Of a stretch of 64,000 nucleotides of DNA, positions 1 through 11,661 are shown in pieces. Made by a program: the position numbers and the translations under genes. The number at the start of each line of letters is the position of its first letter. Positions within the stretch are counted from its first letter, which is position 1. Source of the DNA: Imbricaverruca yamaguchii (lineage: Eukaryota > Arthropoda > Thecostraca > Neoverrucidae); the NCBI GenBank assembly GCA_034440575.1, contig JAOTOL010001388.1:602501-666500 (forward strand), given 5' to 3'. The notes beneath the pieces are model-generated. The model made no database searches. It was given only the letters and a program-made list of their open reading frames with translations, and had not been told where the DNA came from.

Positions 1-245
1 CCTCGTCCTCATCCTCATCCTCATCCTCATCCTCATCCTCATCCTCATCCTCATCCTCATCCTCATCCTCATCCTCATCCTCATCCTCATCCTCATCCTC
101 ATCCTCATCCTCATCCTCATCCTCATCCTCATCCTCATCCTCATCCTCATCCTCATCCTCATCCTCATCCTCATCCTCATCCTCATCCTCATCCTCATCC
201 TCATCCTCATCCTCATCCTCATCCTCATCCTCATCCTCATCCTCA
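1..245. repeat. Hexamer microsatellite (CCTCAT)n
   Basis: An almost perfect array of the 6-bp unit CCTCAT runs from the left edge, with one early variant (CCTCGT). The array is cut by the window edge, so its true length is unknown. No gene function is implied. Confidence 0.97.
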
Positions 246-600
246 TCTCATCCTCAACCTCAACCTCAATCTCAACCTCAATTTAAATCCCAGCCACAAC
301 CATAGTCTCACTCTCAGTCTCAATCTCACTCTTACGCTTACTCTTACTCTTTACTCTTTACTCTACTCTTTACTCTTTACTCTTTACTCTACTCTTTACT
401 CTTTACTCTACTCTTTACCCTTTACTCTACTCTTTACTCTTTACTCTATTCTTTACTCTTTACTCTTTACTTTTTACTCTTACTCTTACTCTTACTACTC
501 TTGCTCCAACTCCTACTCCCACTCCTACTCATGATCCTACTCTTACTCCTGCACCTGCTCTCGCTCTCGCTCTAACTCTCATTTACCCTCCCTCTCTCGA
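246..600. repeat. Degenerate pyrimidine-rich repeat tract
   Basis: The hexamer array decays into CTCAACCTCAA, then CTTTACTCTA and CTTACT motifs, all with C and T on the same strand. About 350 bp is nearly purine-poor, so it could form triplex or other non-B structure. No open frame of interest is present. Confidence 0.85.
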
Positions 601-2514
601 CCACAATTATGCCCATGCTTTCCATATTAATGCCGTTTACTTCGCCACGGCTAGGACCAAGTACAGTGCACGAAGCCGGCTCTTAGCCGAGCGTTTCAAC
701 GCAGTGCTCACAGGCTTCACTGAATATCGACTTCAATGAAGTCCAAATTAAGCACACGTGCTTGGTGCAGGAGCTTGGTGTACACGTTGGTGCTCGGCTC
801 AGTTGACATCCAGCACTTGCAGCCGTGACGATGATGTTTAACAGATTATATCAGAACAGATTGAAACGTTTTTAATCATCATGGTAAGATGGCTTGTGCT
901 CAGACATACTGAAGATGTTCATGTCCGCCCCCATTCTGCCCCCTACCGACGAAAACACTACTTTTGTCAGCTGTTGGGAACTTGTGCCTTTCTTATGGCA
1001 ATTCTCCGGTGCCACGTTGGCTGACAGGTTGTTTGGGCTTTAGGATGATTGAACTGCTTCAGTTATATATGCGGCACCCGTCAAAAGATATATCACTGAT
1101 CAAATTAAGATACTCAATTACACCTACTTCAATTATACACACAAAGCGAAACAGATAGCCGTTTTCGAAGCAGCCTGTGCACCTTCGCCTGAAATATCGC
1201 GCCGGCTTGCTTGCGTGTGGTTGGACACGAGAAGAGGCTCGCGTTTGTTTCGTGTTGCGAATGGAACTGCAAAACGCGGCGAACGTTCGTGTGCGGATCG
1301 CGACATCGGCATCGTGGCTTTCGTTCGACACCTCTATAGTGGTCACCCTAACCGGAGTCTACAACATATGGATTTCTTGGCTTTGTCTTCGAGAAGAAGA
1401 TGGTCAAGCATTTATCTTACGTCTTGTTCTTGTTAATTCCTTATCGTCCGGACTGTCCCATTTCACCGGCCATTTCCAGGAGTGGACATCAGGAGGGGGT
1501 AGATCGTGGGGGCATATGCCCCGACCACATCGTTCCAGTGATGTTGTTCCTTATAAGACACCCTGTGCCAGCGGATTATATGGACCATTACATGGCCAAA
1601 TAACGATACCACCCTGCTCAGAGAGTATCTAAAAATGTCGCGCAGTGCGGCTCATAGGATTTCCATACAACAAAACATTTTGCTTAAGCCACGAAGCAAG
1701 ACACATTCCGGGCTCCCCCAAACCCCACCCGCTTTCAAAACGCTTGGCTATGACTCTGGCAGCGAAGCTGTCAAAGCGCTATGGTAGAGCATGTTTTAGA
1801 TGGAGACTGGTGAGTGGGCGGCCTTTGGCCCGGATACGAACCGGTTGTTGGCTCATAGAAAAGTCCCACTGCAGGCGCTGCGGCGGCGACACCTCATTGG
1901 TTCCTGGCTCGAGGAGCCAACATGTGACCAATGCAATGTGCAGTAGGGTGTATCGTCCAAATCTGTGCAAGGTGAACCTATGATTTTATCATGCTCTGTT
2001 CACGTGGGAAGAATATTTGACCACTCATTTCCCAAATATCTCAATCCCCATCCTGCACAGAAGCGGCGAAATTTTTGCATATTCGACACTAGCGCCACCA
2101 TGCGGCCAACACACGAACTACACCTCCAACTTACGTTGACGCAGCCCAAACGTTCTCCCTATTGGAGGAAGAGGTGTGGAATGAACACGAACGGGTTCCT
2201 GAACGTCCTAGCTACAAATGTACATTTGTACATACGTAATCATAGTACATTTAGACTCACTCTATTGGCCCCGACTGAAATCAAGCAACATGTCAAACCT
2301 GGCACAGCAAAGAACAAGACGGCCCTCAGCATCACACTATCTTACCTCTAAGTTCAAATGCTACTATCATTGTTCAGATTCCAAATGATGAAGCGACGAT
2401 CAATGCCTATTTACTCTGTCTCCAGCGGCCTATGCTGACTTCATACGCTTTGGAATGGCTCTAGTCCGTTGTGCCAACAGCCACGTGTTCACTGTCGGTT
2501 GTCAAGCTCATCAG
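601..2514. other. No recognisable gene
   Basis: Mixed-composition unique-looking DNA. Frames up to about 150 codons exist on the plus strand (for example 1177-1632) but show no domain, signal peptide or motif that I recognise, and they overlap other equally long frames. I treat the stretch as intergenic. Confidence 0.6.
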
Positions 2515-5045
2515 TCACACCCCAGAGCCTATGGCCAGCGCGAATGACCGTTTACTCCCAACCGCCGCCCGCTGCTCTCGGTGCCTTAGCCAACTACAGA
2601 TGAATCCGTGCCGCTGGGTCTCACCGACGACCACACTGGCCGCCCCCGTCACCGCCTTCACGGCCCTTTCCACTGCCAAGGTGTGGACGGGATAGTTACC
2701 CACTTCCAGCGGGATATTCCGGATGTCCTCCAGCGCGACATCGCTCAGAGCCCTCGTGCGAGGCGGCTCAGTTATGAGGGTCATGCTCCACTCGAACAGC
2801 TCAGTGAAGGCTGCGACGACAAAATTTACGGTCGAGATTTTAATTTACGTATGGCCGCACATCAGCGTGAGGCTGCTGCAGACACTGTTGAATGGTGCAC
2901 ACGGCCCGGGCGCGCACCTCCGGGTCCGGGTTCGCCATCATCGCGAGGAGCACGGCTACTGGGTGGCACCAGTAGGCGTTGCGCTGGATAACTGGCTTGA
3001 TCTTGTCTTGAAGCTCACGGGGCAGCGTCTTCAGCAGCTCCAAGCTCCTCATGGCGTTTTTGGCACCGTTGCTGCAGCTGCTGTTGGCCCTGATGTGGAA
3101 CCACATCGGCACGTAGTGACTGAGCAGGTAACGAACTAGGCCTGACAGCTCGGCAGATGGTGATGTGGCGGAGATGTAGAGCCGCATAAGTCGCGCAGCC
3201 AATGTCAGTCACCCGAGGATTACGATTCTAATTATTGCCCAATCAAATGTGTTTGTTGCTACATATAACTTGTATTGCGCTATAAAGATAGAAATCGCAT
3301 CTAGTGCCGTAATGAATTAGCATGCATTAAATGGACAGGTGATAGGCACAGCAATGGATAAAATGAGTCGCGAATTGCGTTTGCTGCCTTTAAAACGTAT
3401 ATTTCCATCAAGGAATCCAAGCTTCTTAGTCATCTCTTAAGCTGAAGCTTTGCTAATACGAGAAAAAAAATTCAGCCAATTTGTATCACTTCGAATCAGT
3501 TTGGAACCACAAATTGTACCTGGCATGGTTGAGCGGTCCGATCTTTCGGTGCGCGATCTCCTCTGGTACAGCGCCGGTCTGCACGCCGACGGCGAGCTGG
3601 TAGAGCAGTTGCTGATCGTGGCTGAGGCCAGCAACCAACGTCTGTGGCAAGTCCGGGACATGGCCGGGCACTGGGATGAAGTTGCAGACAGCCATGCGGT
3701 GCACCGGCCCAGACACAGATTTGCCAAGCGGACCAGTGAAGGAGTTTGGTCCGGTGGTTTTCCCGTCAAGTTTCCTGAACACTTCCCGCCAATTGAGCTC
3801 ATTCGTGTGCATCTGGCAGATACACCAGTGCACTGGCTTCTTCTGAATCACCTCGAACAGTCGACAGATGCCACCATATCGGCCTGTGTTCACTGCGGCT
3901 CCGTCACAGCCCAGGACACGTGCTTTGCCGCCGTGCTCATTGGCGATGTTGACCAAGTCGTTGACTTGATCTATGGCCTTCGCTGACTGAGGCGTAAAGT
4001 GGATCAGGTACCGGCCGCCGGACCCCGCCAGTACGACGATATGCTCCTCCTGAGCTATGTCGGAGGCCCGATTGACGCAGGTGAGGTCTTTTCGGCCATC
4101 GAAATAAAGGCCGCTCAGCACCATCTCGTGGTGCCGCTCGGCTCTGTCCTGGGCCGAGGCGTAGCGGACGCGACGTCTTTCACGCCACACCTTCATGGGG
4201 TCAGCCACCAATGTCGGATTATCTGGCGATATCCTCCCTATGTCCATCTGGAACGCGTTGATAATAGCGGCCATTGCGCGGTTCGAGACCCCGAACCTGT
4301 CGGCCGCCAGCGTAGTGTTTGTCAGTGTTTCCAGATTTCTTGACCCCGGTTCAGCACCGCCACCCTCCCAGTCTGCATTACCGGGCGCGTCAGCTGCATT
4401 AATGGATGCAGAGTCCGAACTGTCCTCCACCGCGCCGGCAGCATGATATGTAGCAGCAGATGCAGGCGTAGCAGGTAGCAGGCCAGACGGTCTGGCTCTC
4501 GTTGGGCGATTCGAGATGTCTGGGGTCTGAGGGAGCTGGCGACGCCCGTCCTCCGTTCTGCTCCAGTGTTGCCCTTCTTGATGCTGCTGTCTGACGTCGG
4601 GTGCTTTCCTGACAATCGACGCTCCCCAGGAACATTTTCCGCGGCACCCTCTGGTCTCTGAGGAAGCCAACTTCAGCTTCGGACACTGTCGTTTCGTGGG
4701 TAGTCACAGCGGCGCAGGTCCTTGCACCTGCATGCCGCGATATCGAAGAGCTCCTTGAAGAAGCGCTCTTCTTTCTCCCAGGCAGGATTCTTGCTGACAC
4801 GGAAATCCTTTGTGATCTTGTTCATGCGTTGATACCTCTTGTAGCACTCAGCAATCTTTCTCTGAACGCATTTGATTGCTATAATCCCATCGTTCTCCTA
4901 TATCTTGGCCACTTCCAGAGCCACAGGCCTAAAATACTTTCGGAGAGGACTTTCGCATGTGGGTTCACCGTTTCGCCTCACAAAAGTCGCACATAGTTAA
5001 CTACGTCCTTGTTTGTCGGCACCTGGCTTTTAGGCAGATTTATCG
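2515..5045 (-). pseudogene. Decayed transposase-like gene of a multicopy invertebrate family
   Basis: Reading the minus strand from 5045 down to 2515, consecutive pieces in shifting frames together resemble one protein. The pieces are: an N-terminal part starting near LPKSQVPTNKDVV, broken by stops; a CVQRKIAECYKRYQ stretch around 4740-4890; a long open part 4670-3519; a part containing ARLMRLYISATSP and YVPMWFHIRANS at 3202-2840; and a C-terminal part 2820-2530 with FTELFEWSMTLITEPP and AVERAVKAVTGAASVV. The central part has FDGRKD (Asp codon 4098-4100) and GCDGAAVNTG (Asp codon 3903-3905), then a conserved W-C-Q-H-N-E-L block and LDGKTTGPNSFTGPLGK. From memory, these blocks match a large uncharacterised family in aphids and other invertebrates. 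The two Asp motifs resemble the spacing in RNase H-fold transposases, which is inference. At least three frame changes and several stops make it non-functional. Its multicopy nature suggests a mobile element, but no terminal repeats were found. Confidence 0.8.
3205..3519 (-). other. Probable intron within the pseudogene
   Basis: On the minus strand the conserved reading LNHA-R stops at a good donor-like CAG/GTACAA (boundary between 3520 and 3519). Homology-like sequence resumes near 3204 with LTLAARLMRLY. The acceptor side is poor: the expected AG reads GG, and the codon that should give Trp reads TGA. The interval is AT-richer than the flanking coding parts. An unrelated insertion of about 310 bp is the alternative. 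Confidence 0.5.
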
Positions 5046-5409
5046 GCGGTCAGATACAGGTATGAATGGCTTTGCTGCGCAAGAACATCTTCACTGTGAT
5101 GAGTGCCTGTGAAGGACATTGGATTAAAGGATGGGAATGGTGGTATGAAAATATAAATTATGAACGTTTTGAAAAACATGTTCGTACGTCAGCATAGAGA
5201 TTGGGCAATAGATAGACTGCCTTTGGCAATTTAGGAGGTGAAATGCTTTCTACCTATGGTGTGAATTCTCACCCAGAATTCCCAATCCTAGCTCCCTGAG
5301 GAAAATGTTGGCAAAGCAATGACTACTAAATACTCTGGGCTATATCATATTGTCACTGTATGGGTCACATCTCGCACCGCCGCGCTGGGGGCGGGGACGG
5401 TCAACTCCA
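5046..5409. other. No recognisable gene
   Basis: AT-moderate DNA upstream (in gene orientation) of the pseudogene. I found no clear inverted terminal repeat or target duplication that would mark the end of a transposon here. Confidence 0.5.
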
Positions 5410-5645
5410 TTCGCGTTGGTGAGAGTTGTTCACCGGTATGAATAGCAACGAAAATAAAAGGAACACTCAGATCAACTAACGACTAAGATGAGAACATCAA
5501 CTCCACACCGACACCAGACGTACAGATGTTCACCGGTGTGAATACTAAGGTTGATACAGGAAACGCGCCTATCAAATGACTACTGAATTGGAACATCAAC
5601 ACCCATACAGACGCACGACTGTTCGTCGGTAGGGACACCAATGTG
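5410..5645. repeat. Degenerate ~100-bp tandem repeat
   Basis: The phrase GTTCACCGGTRTGAATA recurs at 5428 and 5528, and a diverged form is at 5621. Shared GAACATCAAC and CAGACG words lie between them. About 2.5 units are visible with substantial divergence. Confidence 0.7.
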
Positions 5646-7816
5646 TCAACACAGGGCACATGGATCAGGTTACCATTACAATTATTATTAACACCCATAA
5701 CAGACGTAGAGAGTATAGGGAGAGGAAGGCGACAGGGGGAAGCCAGTCCAAAGTGCGGGAGATGCAGTCGCGGGATAATTACAGGAAGTGCAGGGTGATG
5801 GTGCAGGCAAGGTACAGGGAGAGGCTGGCGGCAGGGACAGGTAGGAATGATGACACCTAGGTACAGTGCGGCTGAGGCAGGAGGAAAAGCAGAAATACAT
5901 GTATGGCATGGCAAGGGCAGGCCGGACGTCAAACGTCATGATGCAGACTAGGGCTACACACCAACAAAGGCATCAGAGTTTCTATGGGGTTTGATCCCAC
6001 CCGGGAGCTTTCAACGGAGCTGGAGCGTGATGTTATGACGCCCACTCGCTGTAAGAGTGCTCTGGAATACGTCAGCAATCATATTTTATCTCCGTGACCA
6101 ATGCGTGAGTAGCTACAGCAGTTACAAGCGAAGTTGTCACGGTAGGTTAGACTTTGGCCGCGTGGCGGCGCTAGTGTAGCCTGTACATAAGCGCACCCAA
6201 AATTGTTCTGCTTTGTGCAGGATGGGGGATAATATTCAAGAACAATGAATTGTGGCATATTGTTCTCACGCCCATGGAGCATGATAAAATCATAGGTTCG
6301 CCGTGATCAGCGGCAAAAAAGGTGTCGACGATACAGCCTAATGTGCAGTATCAAAATTTGTGCATTTATATAATCTTTTGTAGCGGGTTTCAGGGGGGGG
6401 AGGTGCTGGGCATCCGCATGATCTGGCTTGAAAAACGACCCGTTTCGAAAATCATGGACAAAGAACTCATTTAAGGTTGTGAAATCGACGCAACCGAACC
6501 ACGAAACGAAAGCAAGACAATATTTTGGGGAAACATGGTAGGGCATGACCGAGGGCACTGTCTTCTGCTGGCGTCTCAAATGGCTGTCTTCTGAGCAATG
6601 ATGGCCAAGCGAGAACGTGCGTTTTAATTTCTATTGGTATGGAAGTTATTGTGTTATTGTATATTGTTATTGTGGTTATTGTTTTTGTGGTGACACTATA
6701 CAGGCCTTGAAACTCATATAGTGTGACACTGTCATATTTTACGACCCATGTAATTTACGCGCCTCAGCGGAGGACTCAAATAGGGTATAATAGAAAGCCC
6801 ACGGGAATCCGTGGGGGTTCTTCCGGAAGCCTTATGGAAATCGTTATGGTGCTCGGCGTCGGCTCACTTTCATACTCGACGGAGACCTTTTCATGTCCTT
6901 TCGAATGTTCTTTTAGAGGCTCCACACAAGCTCACGATGGAGCTTTTAGAGATTTAAAAAATTGCCTTGCATGTTAATTTAGCATAGTGCATACTTAAAT
7001 TTCCCAGCCTAAGTCAGCCCAAAGTTTTATTCAATTTGAGCTCCAGACTTACACAGAATGCTTCAAATATGAGGAAAATTACCTGCGCTAGAATTGGGCT
7101 GGGTGGAGTGGTGTATAGTTACCGAAACATATTTGCAATACCAATAAAAACGCTATAATTTTAAGAATCTTCCGGGGAATCCTAAGGTAAGTCCACCGCA
7201 ACGAATGTTAAAGTACCAGCTTCATCCCTATTTCTTTTCAACATGAATGTTCAAGTGCAGGCTCCCACTATCATACCGCACATGTCACAAGATCCAGGTA
7301 TGAAAGCCGGCCCAAATCACGAATCCGTGAAAACGACGTAGTTTCCACCGGGACCCAGGACCAGTGCTGTAAATTACGCCAATTTGTCGCTATCACAGAC
7401 AGCAGGGGTAGAGCGTTCCCTGATTAGATAGCCTAAGTGATCTGAAATGTCTCGGCTGTAAATCAACAACAATGAGGTCACTCGTAAAGCGAAATAAAGC
7501 ATTCCGGTGATTTGCGTCAGGAGGACCTATGGCCACCTGACACGAAGGCAGGGTGATATATTTACTGCAGTTAACTTCAGCACCGTCCGGGGCCATTTCA
7601 CTGCCGCAAGATGGATAGCCGTTTAGAACAAAAATACAATGCAACTGCCCAACTAATTTACCGGGCTTTTACGTTGAGTTCGTCTTGAAGTCTTTTGCAC
7701 TCTTCACGCCATTCTTTACAGCTTTGATCCAACCTCGGCAGTGTCTTAACGGCACTAATTCCTCGCAATGCCTTCCCTGACCTGACCTAGCCTAGCAAGA
7801 TTCACCAAACAAGATC
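5646..7816. other. No recognisable gene; purine-rich patch
   Basis: A purine-rich patch with repeated CAGGGAGAG-like words occupies about 5700-5870. The rest is unique-looking. Frames below 150 codons show no recognisable domain. I see no supported gene. Confidence 0.55.
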
Positions 7817-7824
7817 ATGTATTC

Positions 7825-8045
7825 ATTCGGTGGAGCTGCAACAGTAACCACTCAACACCTAGGAGTTGCAACAGTTAACACTGAACACCTAGGAGTTGCG
7901 GCAGTCACCACTGAACACCCAGGAGTTGCAACAGTCACCACTGAACACCTAGAAGATGTGGCAGTCACTACTGAACACCTAGGGGCTGCGGCAGCCATCA
8001 ATACGCACCTCATTACACAGCGTAGCAGTGCAGCAAAAGCGGCGT
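7825..8045. repeat. 30-bp minisatellite
   Basis: About seven units of a 30-bp sequence built around CACTGAACACCTAGGAGTTG and GCAACAGTCAC. Because 30 is a multiple of three, the array stays open as a 76-codon frame (7817-8047) with TEHLGVATV-like repeats. I regard this frame as a repeat artefact. Confidence 0.9.
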
Positions 8046-8052
8046 AAGGCCT

Positions 8053-8610
8053 GCCACGACCCTGACTCCGTAAAGCTGCCGCCCGATATCTATACTGCCA
8101 CGACCCTGACTCAGTGAAGCTGCCGCCCGATATCTATACTGCCACGACCCTGACTCAGTGAAGCTGCCGCCCGATATTTATACTGCCACGACCCTGACTC
8201 AGTGAAGTTGCCGCCCGATATTTATACTGCCACGACCCTGACTCAGTGAAGCTGCCGCCCGATATTTATACTGCCACGACCCTGACTCAGTGAAGCTGCC
8301 GCCCGATATCTATACTGCCACGACCCTGACTCAGTGAAGTTGCCGCCCGATATCTATACTGCCACGACGCTGACTCAGTGAAACTGCCGCCCGATATCTA
8401 TACTGCCACGACCCTGACTCAGTGAAGCTGCCGCCCGATATCTATACTGCCACGACCCTGACTCAGTGAAGTTGCCGCCCGATATCTATACTGCCACGAC
8501 GCTGACTCAGTGAATTTGCCGCCCGATATATATACTGCCACAACCTTGGCTCAGTGAAGCGTCCGCTCGATCTCTATACTGCCACGACCCTGGCTCAGTT
8601 ACATTGCCTC
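8053..8610. repeat. 44-bp minisatellite
   Basis: About 12 head-to-tail units begin with GCCACGACCCTGACTCAGTG and contain GCCGCCCGATATCTATACT. The period is exactly 44 bp between 8053 and 8097. Units diverge toward the right end. Every unit holds a TGACTCA core (AP-1-type site), but nothing shows it is used. Confidence 0.95.
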
Positions 8611-9485
8611 CCGAGCTCTTTGCCTATGACGATCGATGGCATACTAAGGCTGGTCGATGGCAAACATGTCGCCACAATAGAGTGTCGAAAACTTTAGCCG
8701 AACAGTGCACTGGATATGTTTCATGCCGGTCCAAGAAAGGAACATCGAAATACTACCTGCGATTCATTTTATGTGCTGGTGGCGAGTTAGGTTAGTTTTA
8801 AGCACCTGCAGCTGATACCAAGATTGACATGCAATGGCTAGCAACAACCTGTAGAAGTCGTTTGAAAGCTGAGTCCACTTATGTGGTTACCATGGTGAAC
8901 AAGTTCTAACTCAGACCATACAAATCAATTGGTGAAGTTCAGTAGGTGGAAAACGCTATTCGAAAGTCAACAGCCTGTACAATTCATTAGCTTCTCTGCT
9001 AGATCATGTAAGTGTCCCTCAAATGCTGGTGGCTGTGCAAAGTATGCGTCCCCCATATGCTGGTGACTGCACCAGGCATCAGCGCCGACGTGGACGCATT
9101 AATGCATTCAATAAGTAACATACTATCAACAGCCAGGAGTGGTGATGCCGTGCTCTTCCTGCAGGTGCAGATTTCCTCCTGATATTCCTCCGAAAACCTT
9201 CGTCGGGAAGAATCTTTTAGAGAGAAGTTCATTCTGACATACTCGTGGCGCCTTGTTTATTTAAAAAGACGAAATGTATTTGGTGAATTTCAAACCCGAG
9301 ATGTATAAATACAACATGAATATCAACTAGTGTGAGAAAAACGACGGATATTTGTACGGACAATTTATGCAATGAAAATATGTACTGATGGATTTCAAGT
9401 GTATAACTTGTAGCAACTTGCAGTAATTCAAGTAACTTGCATGCGTAACCCGGTCGAAAGTTGATTTCAGTGCGGTACATTTATA
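8611..9485. other. No recognisable gene
   Basis: Unique-looking DNA between two minisatellites. Only short frames without recognisable motifs are present. Confidence 0.55.
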
Positions 9486-9494
9486 TCACCGTAT

Positions 9495-10095
9495 ACCGAG
9501 CGGACGAGGGTCGCACTAATCTCCGAAGTGGCAAGACGGCGTCGAAGCCCGAGCGGACGGGGGTCGCACTAATCTCCGAAGTGGCAGGATGGAGTCGAAG
9601 CCCGCGCGGACGGGGGTCGCACTAATCTCCGGAGTGGCAGGACGGCGTCGAAGCCCGCGCGGACGGGGGTCGCACTAATCTCCGGAGTGGCAGGATGGCG
9701 TCGAAGCCCGCGCGGACGGGGGTCGCACTAATCTCCGAAGTGGCAGGACGTCGTCGAAGCCCGCGCGGACGGGGGTCGCACTAATCTCCGGAGTGGCAGG
9801 ACGGCGTCGAAGCCCGCACGGACGGGGGTCGCACTAATCTCCGGAGTGGCAGGACGGTGTCGAAGCCCGCACGGACGAGGGTCGCACTAATCTCCGGAGT
9901 GGCAGGACGGCGTCGAAGCCCGCGCGGACGGGGGTCGCACTAATCTCCGGAGTGGCAGGACGGTGTCGAAGCCCGCGCGGACGGGGGTCGCACTAATCTC
10001 CGGAGTGGCAGGACGGTGTCGAAGCCCGCACGGACGGGGGTCGCACTAATCTCCGGAGTGGCAGGACGGTGTCGAAGCCCGCGCGGACGCGATCG
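9495..10095. repeat. 53-bp GC-rich minisatellite
   Basis: About 11 units of 53 bp contain GCGGACGGGGGTCGCACTAA and CTCCGGAGTGGCAGGACGG. Units start for example at 9547 and 9600. The units are very similar, which suggests recent expansion or homogenisation. Each holds several CpG dinucleotides. Confidence 0.96.
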
Positions 10096-10199
10096 GCAAC
10101 ACATGCAGATGTTGCGCCTCCGGCTAGTGCGGATGCGCAGCAAAGCGGTGCGACAGCAGCAATGGGAATCTTCCAACGGGCGGCAGAGACAGACGGGCT

Positions 10200-10530
10200 G
10201 GCCAGCTGATGGCGTAGCAACAAGATATAGATAGGCAGGCTGGCCTAGCTGATGGCGTAGCAACAAGATATAGATAGGCAGGCTGGCCTAGCTGATGGCG
10301 TAGCAACAAGATATAGGTAGGCAGGCTGGCCTAGCTGATGGCGTAGCAACAAGATATAGATAGGCAGGCTAGCGTAGCTGATGGCGCAGCAGCAAGATAT
10401 AGATAGGATGTCCAGCTGATGGCGCAGCAGCAAGATGTAGACAGACTAGTTCAGCTGATACGATCTCTTGCTGCTGCGTTCAACGCCGCAGCAAGAGATA
10501 GACAGGCTTGTTCAGCTGATGGCGCAGCAG
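10200..10530. repeat. 43-bp minisatellite with one inverted unit
   Basis: Units of 43 bp contain GCTGATGGCGTAGCAACAAG and ATATAGATAGGCAGGCTGG, for example starting at 10205 and 10248. Near the right end a unit segment is inverted, producing the hairpin at 10463-10499. The array follows the 53-bp array after a gap of about 110 bp. Confidence 0.93.
10463..10499. repeat. Inverted-unit hairpin in the 43-bp array
   Basis: The 16-bp left arm 10463-10478 (ATCTCTTGCTGCTGCG) pairs with 10484-10499 across a 5-base TTCAA loop, with one mismatch. The arm resembles the GCAGCAAGATATAG part of the tandem unit, read on the opposite strand. Confidence 0.85.
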
Positions 10531-10818
10531 TAAAAGCTTGTCATGAGCGCTGTACTGAACATGCAGCAGGAGATGAACCAGGCGTCGCCATCCAGGCCGA
10601 TGGGCGATTCCGTCGCATCGCACATGAAAGGAGGGCATGAAGTGCGGTGCATGGCAGTGGTGTACTCACCGGGTATTCATCCAACAGTTCGCCGAGAAAA
10701 GCTGAAGCATATAGCATTAAACATTCTTTGCTCACGAAAAATCATGCGGACATTCTTTTGTATCAGGTGGAAATCGGATTGAAACGAATCTTGTAAGCAC
10801 CTAAAATGTGGCCTCATT
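10531..10818. other. No recognisable gene
   Basis: A short spacer between the 43-bp array and the first TTAA element. No supported gene or RNA. Confidence 0.5.
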
Positions 10819-11661
10819 TTAACCCGTCCTATCTCGGGGGGGGGTCATCAACCGCTCCCCCTCAGGTTTTTTCACGGATAGTGAACGAACGGCGCGCGGC
10901 AGCGCGCCAAAATTTGGCATACCTTTTCCCACATCAATTTGTCATGCCGCTTCATAATTTTGAAGTCAGGTCATCTAGTGCCAACGACTTAGTCAAGGTC
11001 AAGTGAGGTCACCTCCAAAAAGTTGAACCAGTCGTCACACTTTAACGGATACAAATATTTCAATGAAATGTTCAGCGCTTGCTTATCTTCAGGGATGCAA
11101 CAAAACGTACGAGAGGAATTTTTTTCTTTTTTTCCGTTTTGACTACCTATGAATTTTGCATATTTGCCTATTGCAATTCAAATCGAAGATTATGGCTAAA
11201 GTAAACATTTTTTCTTAGGGAAAGTTGACTTCAAACAACCTTTTTCGGTCTGCTCTACCTAATAGAAAAGGACAAATAAAGAAAACTTCAAAATTGAAAA
11301 TTTTGAAATTAAAAAAAGTACAATTTTAATTATTTTGGGGGCCAAAGATTTATATGGCCCTAGTCGCTTTCGCTGTCCTTGTCTGATTCCAAATATTTTT
11401 TCCTCTCAAATATCCCACAAAATGAACTCCCCAGAGCCAAAAACATAATGTAAGTCGTGAAAAGTCGTGAAAATCTAGCCCCCTAGTGACGCCACTTTTG
11501 GGGAAAATTGTTTTGGGGGTGGATCTGGACCCTACTCGTCGAGCGCTTTCCGATGACACCTCTTTCGTTTTCGTGCGACGCTTAGTTTGTATTTTAGAGG
11601 GGGTTACTATCCGCCCCCGAGATGGGTGTGAGGATCTGACCGGAGAGACGGCGCGGGTTAA
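10819..11661 (+). mobile_element. TTAA-type MITE, family A, copy 1
   Basis: This 843-bp element starts TTAACCCGTCC and ends GACGGCGCGGGTTAA, so its ends are inverted repeats flanked by TTAA. That target and the CCC start are typical of piggyBac-type DNA transposons. No transposase frame is present, so it must be non-autonomous. The subterminal parts also mirror each other (CTCGGGGG near the left, CCCCCGAGA near the right). It carries AGGTCA half-sites, including a direct repeat with a 4-bp gap at 10996-11011. It aligns throughout with copies at 16290 and 33754. Confidence 0.92.

Noticed and set aside
1..245. Telomeric repeat
   Set aside because: The CCTCAT unit is not a known animal telomere repeat, and the array decays into other simple repeats.
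1177..1632. 151-codon plus-strand gene
   Set aside because: No recognisable domain, and overlapping frames of similar length occur on the same strand.
2840..3202. Separate small gene with helical repeats
   Set aside because: It continues the minus-strand transposase-like pseudogene across a probable intron and is not an independent gene.
8053..10095. CRISPR-like regularly spaced repeats
   Set aside because: Whole units repeat head to tail with no unique spacers, and there are no cas genes; these are minisatellites.
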